A stretch of 6,015 nt of DNA from Candidatus Sigynarchaeota archaeon (GTDB taxonomy: Archaea; Asgardarchaeota; Lokiarchaeia; Sigynarchaeales; Sigynarchaeaceae): assembly GCA_030587525.1 (NCBI GenBank), contig JAUQYW010000249.1:1-6015 (forward strand). The letters run 5' to 3'. Below are positions 1 through 5,459 of the stretch, in pieces. A model generated the notes under the pieces. That model had not been told where the DNA came from. It made no database searches and was given only the letters and a program-made list of their open reading frames with translations. The position numbers and the translations under genes are program-made. How positions within the stretch are numbered: the stretch's first letter is position 1; every line of letters starts with the position of its first letter.

Positions 1-357
1 ACCGGCGCGGCCACCACGGTCATCGGGACGGATCAAGGCTATGTGCAAACCGATCTCGATAATTACAAATCCCGGTATTACTGCATGAGCCCGCTGGTTA
101 ACGGCATAGCGATGCTCGGCATCGCGGGGATGCTCAACGGGACGAAAGCGATCACCAAGGTATGCTGGTCCGGCGATAAATCGATGATCATCACGCCGGC
201 TTGCACCGGCACGTTGCTGGTCTACGCGAAAGATCCCGGGACCCTGCAAGCGTTCGATTGCGACGGGGCACGGCTCACGCTCTCGACGGATGGCGAAAAC
301 CCCTCCCTGGTACACGTTCCGGTTTCGGACCGGCCCATCAAGCTGGTCATAGTCTAA
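1..357 (+). CDS. GH36-type glycosidase (alpha-galactosidase / raffinose-synthase-like), C-terminal fragment
   Basis: This frame is open from the first base, so the gene starts left of the window and only the last 118 residues are visible, ending in TAA. No catalytic residues are in view. The fragment reads as an all-beta C-terminal domain. The stretch around residues 28-50 (SPLVNGIAMLGIAGMLNGTKAI) resembles the 'FAPIGLVNMLNTGGAI' segment that I know from plant raffinose synthases, the Sip1 family and archaeal GH36 alpha-galactosidases. The following pattern (G-T-LLVYA ... P ... DG ... NPSLVHVPV ... LVIV) also fits the end of that family. GH36 enzymes hydrolyse or transfer alpha-galactosyl groups of oligosaccharides. 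The call rests on remembered motif similarity over the C-terminal domain only, so another glycosidase clan with a similar beta-sandwich remains possible. Its convergent neighbours are a sugar-type oxidoreductase and an exported M23-like protein, which is consistent with glycan metabolism but is not an operon link. Confidence 0.55.
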   Translation, partial: TGAATTVIGTDQGYVQTDLDNYKSRYYCMSPLVNGIAMLGIAGMLNGTKAITKVCWSGDKSMIITPACTGTLLVYAKDPGTLQAFDCDGARLTLSTDGENPSLVHVPVSDRPIKLVIV

Positions 358-361
358 ATAG

Positions 362-390
362 CTCGTTATTTCTCGTTATTTTCTTTTTTT
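362..390 (+). terminator. T-rich terminator with tandem 10-base repeat
   Basis: Starting four bases after the GH36 stop codon, CTCGTTATTT occurs twice in direct tandem (362-371 and 372-381) and leads into a run of seven Ts (384-390). Archaeal RNA polymerase terminates at T-rich stretches on the non-template strand without needing a hairpin, so this is a good rightward terminator for the glycosidase gene. It reaches the stop codon of the convergent M23-like gene. The opposite strand shows no T-run here, so the leftward transcript has no obvious terminator of its own. Confidence 0.55.
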
Positions 391-997
391 ACGCGCAAAC
401 GGTAAGCGTGCCGTTGAGGATCGCGAACAAGGCGTCGAAGCTGGTTTTCGCCGGCGCGGAGAAGTATGGATACGGGCACACGTCAGTGCTGGATGACCGC
501 AAGCCGAAATGGATGTGGCAACCTTCCCCGTGACACACCAAGTTACCGATGGACTCGTCTTGCTGGATCTTGGTGCCCGCTTTCACCGTGATCGCGTCGG
601 CCTGCAATTGGCCTTGCGGCTGCATGGTCGCCCAGGATTCGAACGCGATCTCCAGCATCCACTGGAAATTCAGCTGGATGCGGACGTTGGTCTGCCAGTG
701 CCCGCCCCTTTCGTTGTACCAGAACTTGACATCCAGCACGAGGCCACCGTGCGAGGCGAGGATTTGCGTGGTGTCGTTGAAGCTGAAATCGATGCCGTTG
801 TGGTAACGCGTCGGGGTTACTTGGCCGAAGCCTTGAATGATATGTAAATGGGACGTGTCAGAAAAGGGCAAGGTCAGGGATGGATCCTGGCCCAGCGGCA
901 AGGTGAAGAAGGAAAGATAATACAAGAGGCCCCCGAGTCCCGCGCTGACGCACGCGACGAGGATGACAAGCCCAATGGCTGTTTTTTTCTTGACCAT
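389..997 (-). CDS. Membrane-anchored M23-family (LytM-fold) metallopeptidase-like protein
   Basis: This encodes 202 residues from the ATG at 997. A TTG at 1006 would add three residues, but the ATG followed by KKK fits an N-terminal anchor better. Residues about 7-30 are a hydrophobic helix after a basic N-terminus, which predicts export with an N-terminal anchor. The rest should lie outside the cell. The M23 signature is clear: H-N-G-I-D (His66, Asp70), a 'VKAG-KI-QDESIG' segment, then H-I-H-F-G-L (His161, His163). In M23 enzymes the first His, the Asp and the last His bind zinc, and these enzymes cut peptide cross-links of bacterial cell walls. The central Y-x-H-L motif, whose His helps catalysis in LytM, is not visible: the equivalent stretch reads EIAFESWA. 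Four cysteines in the C-terminal half could form disulfides. The gene lies 16 bases downstream of the oxidoreductase gene and is probably cotranscribed with it. The fold is well supported; activity and substrate are not. Confidence 0.75.
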   Translation of the reverse strand: MVKKKTAIGLVILVACVSAGLGGLLYYLSFFTLPLGQDPSLTLPFSDTSHLHIIQGFGQVTPTRYHNGIDFSFNDTTQILASHGGLVLDVKFWYNERGGHWQTNVRIQLNFQWMLEIAFESWATMQPQGQLQADAITVKAGTKIQQDESIGNLVCHGEGCHIHFGLRSSSTDVCPYPYFSAPAKTSFDALFAILNGTLTVCA

Positions 998-1013
998 GGA
1001 AATCAACCGTACA

Positions 1014-2093
1014 TCAACTGAGCAATCCCTTCCAGTAATCAGGAATCCAGACCGTCCTGTTCGATCTTGAGCTTTCGGAACATGCCATGGTGACGGCGAA
1101 TGACTTGAACGCCTCGCAAAAATTCGTGGGCGGCTGCTTCTCGCCGCCCGAGTCGATCCCCTGGCTCATCAATTCGAGCATGACCTCGTGCCCCGTGTAC
1201 GGCGTTCCTGCAATGGGACCCGCGTCGGTGGAAAGGTACCCGTCCTCCTCGAACTTGCTGTTATTCGTCTTGTCCGTGTAGATCTTGAGCTCCATGCCCA
1301 GGTCCGTGATCCTCGCCTGGCCATCCCCGCCGTAGTAGACGAATTCGTTGTGGCTTGGCCCCTTCCGCTGGAACCCGCCGTAAAACTGGCACCAGACCCA
1401 GTTGTGGCGGTTATCGCAATCTTCCGGCTTGGCAAGGGCGAGATTTGCGTGTATGTCAGAGCTCCCTTGCCAGTCCGAGTACCTCGGCATGAAGACGTCC
1501 GCTTTCACTTGCACGATGTCGAGGCCGGTGGTGAAGCGCAGCAAGTCGAACCAGTGAATGCTCATGTCCTCCAGGTAGATGTCTTGTTGCGCCCACCACC
1601 ATGGCTTGGCGACCTCGCCGCGGAAATCTATGGATTCCCATTTTATCATGCCGAGCGTGCCGATGGGATTGACCCCTTGCTTGAAGAACTGATGGGCGGT
1701 CCAGAACTTGCTCTGGTACCGGTATTGCGTGTCGACCGCGGTGCACAAGTGCGGTTTACTCTTCGCGCACTCGACCATTTGACGCCCGCCATAGATGGTG
1801 CTCGCCATGTTTTTCTCGCAAATGACGTTGATGTCGAGGTCCAGCACCTTTTTCGCGATCATATGGTGATAATAAATAGGGACCGCGACGATGGCCAGGT
1901 CTGGTTTTTGACCGAATTTGACCGCGTCCTCGATGCTCGTGAACACCTGGTCATCCTTCATGCCGGGAATCATCGTGGGGACGTTGTGCAGCAATTCCGT
2001 GTTGGTGTCTACGATACCAACGAGGTCCCAGCCGGGATGATGCCGGATGGCTTTTTCCCACTCGTGCCCGATATTTCCGTAACCGATGATCAT
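1014..2093 (-). CDS. Gfo/Idh/MocA-family NAD(P)-dependent oxidoreductase
   Basis: This encodes 359 residues, normal for the family, whose members oxidise or reduce sugars, inositols and related polyols, and in some cases act as glycosidases through a redox step. The Rossmann nucleotide motif G-Y-G-N-I-G is at residues 4-9. An Asp ends the second strand (VGIVDTN, Asp29), which favours NAD over NADP. The usual E-K-P motif reads E-K-N (Glu93, Lys94, Asn95), keeping the catalytic Lys. The family's D-x-x-x-H pair is Asp176/His180 within EDMSIHWFDLLRF. The C-terminal half is the expected beta-sheet substrate and oligomer domain, rich in Trp and aromatics. The ATG at 2093 is only three residues before the Rossmann motif, shorter than usual. 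The frame stays open for only eight codons upstream, with no ATG, GTG or TTG. An A8 run lies in that stretch. The M23-like gene follows directly. Substrate cannot be told from sequence. Confidence 0.88.
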   Translation of the reverse strand: MIIGYGNIGHEWEKAIRHHPGWDLVGIVDTNTELLHNVPTMIPGMKDDQVFTSIEDAVKFGQKPDLAIVAVPIYYHHMIAKKVLDLDINVICEKNMASTIYGGRQMVECAKSKPHLCTAVDTQYRYQSKFWTAHQFFKQGVNPIGTLGMIKWESIDFRGEVAKPWWWAQQDIYLEDMSIHWFDLLRFTTGLDIVQVKADVFMPRYSDWQGSSDIHANLALAKPEDCDNRHNWVWCQFYGGFQRKGPSHNEFVYYGGDGQARITDLGMELKIYTDKTNNSKFEEDGYLSTDAGPIAGTPYTGHEVMLELMSQGIDSGGEKQPPTNFCEAFKSFAVTMACSESSRSNRTVWIPDYWKGLLS

Positions 2094-2150
2094 GCAAGTT
2101 TTTTTTCCCGTTACAAGTCACTTCTTCGCATCTTCAAGGTATACGTTGAA

Positions 2151-2171
2151 TCCAGGCCCGCTCGGCCTGGA
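2151..2171. repeat. Perfect 8-bp inverted repeat, 5-base loop
   Basis: TCCAGGCC and GGCCTGGA pair perfectly around the loop CGCTC. The hairpin lies 59 bases after the seven-helix gene's stop and about 58 bases ahead of the oxidoreductase start, all read leftward. Neither side carries a T-run, so it is not a bacterial-type intrinsic terminator. It could be an operator, an RNA hairpin in the oxidoreductase leader, or a processing site. No convincing TATA box was found in this 136-base gap, so readthrough from the upstream gene is possible. Confidence 0.45.
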
Positions 2172-2229
2172 CACAAGATTAGGAACCTGCTTACTGAACA
2201 TGAGATTGGTTTTTATTCAAATAGCCTCA

Positions 2230-3342
2230 TCATTTAAAGATCTCAGTGATAAACTTAGTTGAATCATCAAATATATCCGTGTTTCCATTCCAATCCTTGA
2301 GGATATTGCCATACCTAAGACCGAATTCGAACGCAAACTTGTTGAGGCGATAGCTATACTCTGCGTACTTCGAGCTCGTTATTAAAATGGCCGTGAATGT
2401 TTCCTGCGTGGAAAAGTAAATCGTTATATCACCGTGGTCAATGACATTCACGTGTTCGTTACTTTCTATGGCTTCCTTGAGTAATTGAGTGACGCTTCCG
2501 AAGGCTGCGCCCGTGAGTCCGGCAGGTAATGGTTCCTTGGCAACGTTGAAGTCTTGTTCGAAGAGGGGAATGGCGCTACCATTTTTAATGATAATCAAAC
2601 GCTTCAAGCCAAGCAACCAGTTCAATTCTGCCAGGGACGGAATCAGGCCCCAGCTCCATGCTTGCATGAAGGCACCTACGAGTACAATTACGGCATTGAG
2701 GAAATATGCCCAATTATCATCGAATCCTTGTAGAAAGTTACTAAGGCCCCCGATCACCATCCCGGTGAAGAATATCCAAACCAATTTTTTCCTCCGAACG
2801 GTGATTAACCGGTTAAACTTGGACAAGTACAACCAAGAGATGACGAGCATCGGAATTGTTTGTCCAATAAAGAATAAGCCTTTTCGAATGATATCGAGAA
2901 GCCGCAAGACTACCAGGGCTGATTGGATCGAGATGGATATGATCGAAATAAAATATTTCAGGTGGAATGGATACTTTACTTGTTTCAAGCGAGTCAAATT
3001 TATTTCGGTGAATACAACGAAGCACACCATTCCAGATGAATAGACATAATTGCTAATGTTATAGATGCTCAGGAAGTCACTCATGATGACGGGAAACTGC
3101 TGGATATCGGGGATGAAAAATGAATCAAGCAAGGTATAATTGGAATAAAGGAGGGTACCAAATTGGAAAAAAGCAATTCCGATCATGTAAATCGTGAATC
3201 CGCTCATGGCAGACACGGAGCCCGCTTCTTTGACTCTCTTTCCGCACTTGTAGGCAAGATAAAACAAGATCAACGGGCAAAGGATTCTCGTCGCGAGCAG
3301 AAGATCATCCACGAATTCGATGACGACGGTTTGAATGAGCAT
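2230..3342 (-). CDS. Seven-transmembrane protein with C-terminal longin/roadblock-like domain
   Basis: This encodes 370 residues. I read seven hydrophobic helices at about 13-33, 46-69, 92-114, 129-150, 155-176, 186-206 and 211-235. Basic loops follow helices 1 (KCGKRVK), 3 (RLKQVKYPFHLK) and 5 (KFNRLITVRRKK). Acidic or neutral loops follow helices 2, 4 and 6. By the positive-inside rule this gives N-out/C-in, the topology of seven-helix receptors. Residues about 245-370 are soluble: a strand pair (LKRLIIIKNGSAIPLFEQDF), a helix (AGLTGAAFGSVTQLLKEAI), further strands (VNVIDHGDITIYFS, ETFTAILITSS), a long helix (YAEYSYRLNKFAFEFGLRYGNILKDW) and a final helix. That order matches longin/roadblock folds, which bind or regulate small GTPases and are abundant in Asgard archaea. 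The ATG at 3342 is supported by GGTGA ten bases upstream, a TATA-like box about 36 bases upstream and an in-frame stop soon above. No sensor ligand or enzymatic motif is visible. Topology is well supported; the longin call is inferred from fold pattern, and receptor function is hypothesis. Confidence 0.72.
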   Translation of the reverse strand: MLIQTVVIEFVDDLLLATRILCPLILFYLAYKCGKRVKEAGSVSAMSGFTIYMIGIAFFQFGTLLYSNYTLLDSFFIPDIQQFPVIMSDFLSIYNISNYVYSSGMVCFVVFTEINLTRLKQVKYPFHLKYFISIISISIQSALVVLRLLDIIRKGLFFIGQTIPMLVISWLYLSKFNRLITVRRKKLVWIFFTGMVIGGLSNFLQGFDDNWAYFLNAVIVLVGAFMQAWSWGLIPSLAELNWLLGLKRLIIIKNGSAIPLFEQDFNVAKEPLPAGLTGAAFGSVTQLLKEAIESNEHVNVIDHGDITIYFSTQETFTAILITSSKYAEYSYRLNKFAFEFGLRYGNILKDWNGNTDIFDDSTKFITEIFK

Positions 3343-3352
3343 CCGATTGCAT

Positions 3353-3357
3353 TCACC
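3353..3357 (-). promoter_or_regulatory. Shine-Dalgarno-like GGTGA for the seven-helix protein
   Basis: Read leftward, GGTGA lies ten bases before the ATG at 3342 and matches part of the archaeal anti-SD complement GGAGGTGATC. It supports that ATG as the start. Confidence 0.45.
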
Positions 3358-3377
3358 ATTCAGTCAAAGGTTTTGAA

Positions 3378-3387
3378 CCATATAAGG
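3378..3387 (-). promoter_or_regulatory. TATA-like box for the seven-helix gene
   Basis: Read leftward this is CCTTATATGG, centred about 40 bases before the ATG at 3342. A start about 25 bases downstream would give a leader of roughly 15 bases, just enough to include the GGTGA ribosome site. A short GGTT/AACC inverted repeat (3369-3379) lies immediately on the downstream side. A purine-rich BRE ahead of the box is not clear, so confidence is moderate. Confidence 0.45.
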
Positions 3388-3439
3388 TGTCGACGATCAA
3401 TAGACTATTCGTTGAGAAGAATAAGTAAGGAGTTATAAC

Positions 3440-3468
3440 CTCACCATTTTTCGTGGTAAACTGGTGAG
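3440..3468. repeat. Inverted repeat CTCACCA / TGGTGAG
   Basis: Seven-base arms at 3440-3446 and 3462-3468 pair perfectly across a 15-base spacer. An inner ACCA/TGGT pair (3443-3446 and 3454-3456 with flank) offers an alternative fold. It lies about 55 bases upstream of the seven-helix gene's TATA-like box. The spacer also contains one copy of TGGTAAA. It is a candidate regulator site; no protein partner is shown. Confidence 0.35.
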
Positions 3469-3505
3469 TTTCCCGTTTTTCTTTCAATGTGAGATTAAAA
3501 ACCCC

Positions 3506-3526
3506 GATTTACCTTGATGGTAAATC
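3506..3526. repeat. Perfect 8-bp inverted repeat GATTTACC / GGTAAATC
   Basis: The arms at 3506-3513 and 3519-3526 pair perfectly around the loop TTGAT. The left arm GATTTACC recurs exactly at 3738-3745, near the predicted transcription start of the alpha/beta hydrolase. The palindrome plus a displaced half-site is a common layout for a dimeric regulator. That reading is inference from sequence alone. Confidence 0.4.
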
Positions 3527-3702
3527 CTGTATGGACGTGGTCTATTTTTGCTATCTTGTCGATCAGTTCAAAAAAAATCTTGTCCTCTTGCTTGAAAATT
3601 GCTTCCAAGGAAATGATCTGCGTCACTTCAAACGAATGGTGTATTGTAACGAATGGAATCAGTTGATACCATAAAAAAGTCGTAAAGATTGTATCCCATG
3701 GA

Positions 3703-3720
3703 CCGTTTTATATTAAACGG
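3703..3720 (+). promoter_or_regulatory. TATA box framed by an inverted repeat, promoter of the hydrolase gene
   Basis: TTTATATTA sits inside CCGTTT-TATATT-AAACGG, whose six-base arms pair perfectly. The TATA centre is about 48 bases before the ATG at 3759. A start about 25 bases downstream puts the 5' end near 3736, at the GATTTACC half-site (3738-3745). A protein bound to the arms would block TBP, so the repeat may be an operator. The arms could also be chance. Confidence 0.55.
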
Positions 3721-3758
3721 AGACGAGTTGTCCACGCGATTTACCAGGCCATCGAGGC

Positions 3759-4658
3759 ATGTCTTTTAATATTCCAATCTCGTTTTCAAGAAACATGAAC
3801 GAAAATAATGCCGAGCAACTGCGTTCGCGGTTGGATATTCCACGCCTGCGCAATGAATTTGAAGGGGCGCACTACTTGCTCACGACGTCGGACGGGATCA
3901 CGCTGTTTATCCAAGAATGGAAGTCGAAAAAGCCATCCGACGTTGCCATCTTGATTTTCCACGGCATCACCGCATATTCGGGCCCATATGGACAGATTAT
4001 CGGGAAAGAACTAACCGAGGCTGGAATGAACATCCTCGGCATGAACCTTCGAGGCCACGGGTTATCCGACGGCGTGCGGGGGGATTATCCAAGCCGCAAG
4101 CGGGTCATCAAGGACATTTGCGAGGCAATCGAGTTTGCAAAAACCAAATATGCAAAAATCATCGTGCTCGGGCACAGCTTGGGTGCCGTAGCGGTCGGCC
4201 TTGCCACGAATCATTGCCTGGACAAAATCGACGGCATCATCTTAGTCGGCGCGGGCAGAACCATCCGGCCGGGCGTGTACAAGAAACCAACGGCGAGTCA
4301 GAAGTGTAAAATACTGGCCACGGCATTGTTCAGCCCCGGCAAGCGAATCATCAAGTATTACCGTGACGGCATGATGGGGCTTGATGATCCCTTGTTCAAC
4401 TTCGCGTATTCGCCGCGGTTCATGATGGCCTTGAGCGTGAAATCGATAACATTCCCGTCTGAAATTCCATGCCCCGTCCTTATGGCGATCGGTGAAAATG
4501 ATGAAATCTTCTCCCAGGAATCTGCACGAGCGCTTCTCGACGAGATGCCTGCAAAGGATAAAACCATAATCGTCATTCCCGGGGCCAAGCACGCGGCTTA
4601 CCCGCCGGGCTCGTGGACTAAGCTGATTGAGTGGTATAATGCCCGCTATGCTCGATGA
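3759..4658 (+). CDS. Alpha/beta hydrolase, monoacylglycerol lipase / lysophospholipase type
   Basis: This encodes 299 residues, usual for the serine hydrolase group that includes monoacylglycerol lipases, PldB-type lysophospholipases and S33 peptidase relatives. The oxyanion motif is F-H-G (67-69), followed by NLRGHGLSDGVRGDYPS (96-112), very typical of this group. The nucleophile elbow is G-H-S-L-G with Ser140. The acid is Asp248 in GENDEIFS and the base is His278 in PGAKHAAYP, so the triad is complete. A cap region lies between about 165 and 235. There is no signal peptide or membrane helix, so it should be cytoplasmic and probably cleaves carboxylic ester bonds of acylglycerol-like or smaller substrates. 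Archaeal membrane lipids are ether-linked, so scavenged or storage lipids would be more likely targets. The ATG at 3759 has only a GAGG one base upstream, too close for a normal ribosome site. Met13 (3795) is an alternative start. It has its own predicted promoter. Confidence 0.87.
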   Translation: MSFNIPISFSRNMNENNAEQLRSRLDIPRLRNEFEGAHYLLTTSDGITLFIQEWKSKKPSDVAILIFHGITAYSGPYGQIIGKELTEAGMNILGMNLRGHGLSDGVRGDYPSRKRVIKDICEAIEFAKTKYAKIIVLGHSLGAVAVGLATNHCLDKIDGIILVGAGRTIRPGVYKKPTASQKCKILATALFSPGKRIIKYYRDGMMGLDDPLFNFAYSPRFMMALSVKSITFPSEIPCPVLMAIGENDEIFSQESARALLDEMPAKDKTIIVIPGAKHAAYPPGSWTKLIEWYNARYAR

Positions 4659-4670
4659 TGGACAATCATC
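4654..4670. repeat. Small hairpin at hydrolase stop codon
   Basis: GATGAT and ATCATC pair around the loop GGACA and overlap the TGA of the hydrolase. The following bases up to 4695 are AT-rich (GTTTATTTATAC) but contain no long T-run. It may help end or stabilise the hydrolase transcript where it meets the convergent regulator gene; support is weak. Confidence 0.25.
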
Positions 4671-4687
4671 CGTCTTCGGAATTCAGT

Positions 4688-5458
4688 TTATTTATACGAT
4701 GAAAGCGTCTTCACAAAGCTTCTATATTTTACTGGAATATCCAGGGCAATAATTTGGCTTGATTCAAATTTTCCCGTGAGAAGTTTATTTTCCAAGAGAA
4801 TTTTTACTTTGCGCAAGAGAGTTTGAGATGATATTGATTCCTTCAAGATCACACTGAGATCCTCAAATGATATGGATGGATTTTCGAAAATGGCGAAAAA
4901 GATTGTTGATGCTTTATCCTTTTGAAAATAATAATGTATCGTGTCAAATTCCTTGGAGCTGTTAAACTCATAATATGCCGTGTTATTGTTGATCTGCTCC
5001 GAGCGCACGAAACCATACCGTTCCAGGATCTTGAGATGATACAAGACTGACCGTGAGTCTTTCGCGAGCAATGCCCTGATCGCGGAGATGTGAATGCCAG
5101 GTTTCTCAAAAATCAATTGAAAAATTTTGACACGAGTTTCGTTCTTAAGAACCTCATCACGAGTTATCGAAGAGCCGTCGAACAAGATCCTTTTGGAGAT
5201 CAAAGCCTCGATTGTCTCTTTTATGGAAATGGGCGTTCCTTCCTTAAACCTTCTAACTGCTTGAAGGTAAAGATCTTGTGCATTAAGGAGATAATGTTTT
5301 TCTATTAATTCCTTTGCGATTAACAGGACGCTCCCTTCTAATGGCGACAATTCAACCTTGTATTGTAAAAAAAAAGCAGAGCTAGTTGATCGATTCGATT
5401 CTACTGGCACATCGTTCTGGATCTCTTTTAATGATTCATCTTTCATGGTATTTCTCAT
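4688..5458 (-). CDS. Multi-winged-helix transcriptional regulator (ArsR-like core)
   Basis: This encodes 256 residues from the ATG at 5458. In-frame ATGs at 5503, 5473 and 5446 are alternatives. I prefer 5458 because GAGGATGATC, close to the ribosome-site consensus, ends nine bases before it and because it lies one base after the upstream gene's stop. The central unit (about 105-166) is a clear archaeal ArsR/MarR-like winged helix: N-E-T-R-V-K-I-F, PGIHISAIRALL, then the recognition helix SRSVLYHLKILERYGFV and a wing ending in AYYEF. A second unit (about 181-246: STIFFAIFENPSISFEDL ... LLRKVKILLENKLL) repeats the layout. The N-terminal region (about 36-100, with a helix-rich 'ISIKETIEALISKRIL' segment) looks like a third. 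There is no metal-binding Cys cluster and no obvious ligand domain. It should bind DNA in the cytoplasm. It follows the zinc protein gene in one operon. Targets are unknown; the inverted repeats at 3440-3745 are candidates. Confidence 0.8.
   Translation of the reverse strand: MRNTMKDESLKEIQNDVPVESNRSTSSAFFLQYKVELSPLEGSVLLIAKELIEKHYLLNAQDLYLQAVRRFKEGTPISIKETIEALISKRILFDGSSITRDEVLKNETRVKIFQLIFEKPGIHISAIRALLAKDSRSVLYHLKILERYGFVRSEQINNNTAYYEFNSSKEFDTIHYYFQKDKASTIFFAIFENPSISFEDLSVILKESISSQTLLRKVKILLENKLLTGKFESSQIIALDIPVKYRSFVKTLSSYK
5367..5375 (-). repeat. T9 run inside the regulator coding sequence
   Basis: Nine Ts in a row on the coding strand spell Phe-Phe and the first bases of Leu, about 28 codons after the preferred start. 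Such a run can cause pausing, termination or slippage by archaeal RNA polymerase, and it is also prone to sequencing length error. Confidence 0.5.
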
Positions 5459-5459
5459 G

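Larger units (their letters stand above)
3343..3758. other. 416-base divergent intergenic region
   Basis: This gap separates the leftward seven-helix gene from the rightward alpha/beta hydrolase. It holds a TATA-like box at each end, two larger inverted repeats (3440-3468 and 3506-3526), and a TGGTAAA/TTTACCA word at 3454-3460, 3518-3524 and 3740-3746. The only reading frame of note (3489-3674, 61 codons, GTG start) lacks a ribosome site, runs through one of the inverted repeats and has no recognisable domain, so I do not call it. The arrangement suggests a shared control region for two divergent genes. Confidence 0.5.

Noticed and set aside
509..847. Rightward 112-codon frame opposite the M23-like gene
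   Set aside because: It is a shadow frame; the leftward frame has membrane anchor and zinc-site motifs.
940..997. Possible lipobox (L-V-A-C) in the M23-like protein
   Set aside because: The Cys is followed by about 14 more hydrophobic or small residues, so it is better explained as the middle of a membrane helix than as a lipoprotein cleavage site.
1188..2237. Rightward 349-codon open frame opposite the oxidoreductase
   Set aside because: It lies antisense to a gene with clear Gfo/Idh/MocA motifs. Its translation is Val/Arg/Asp-rich without a recognisable domain, as expected for the opposite strand of a GC-rich gene.
3378..3387. Sequence CCATATAAGG matches the eukaryotic CArG box CC(A/T)6GG
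   Set aside because: A ten-base degenerate match is expected by chance, and the position fits an archaeal TATA box. No SRF-type regulator is visible in the window.
3489..3674. 61-codon GTG frame in the divergent intergenic region
   Set aside because: It has no ribosome site, no recognisable domain, and passes through a perfect inverted repeat; the composition looks non-coding.
4242..4592. Leftward frames opposite the hydrolase
   Set aside because: They are shadows of the hydrolase gene, which holds a complete catalytic triad on the other strand.
4669..4680. Short TCCG-TCTT-CGGA hairpin after the hydrolase
   Set aside because: The stem is only four pairs, too short to claim as a terminator or tetraloop element.
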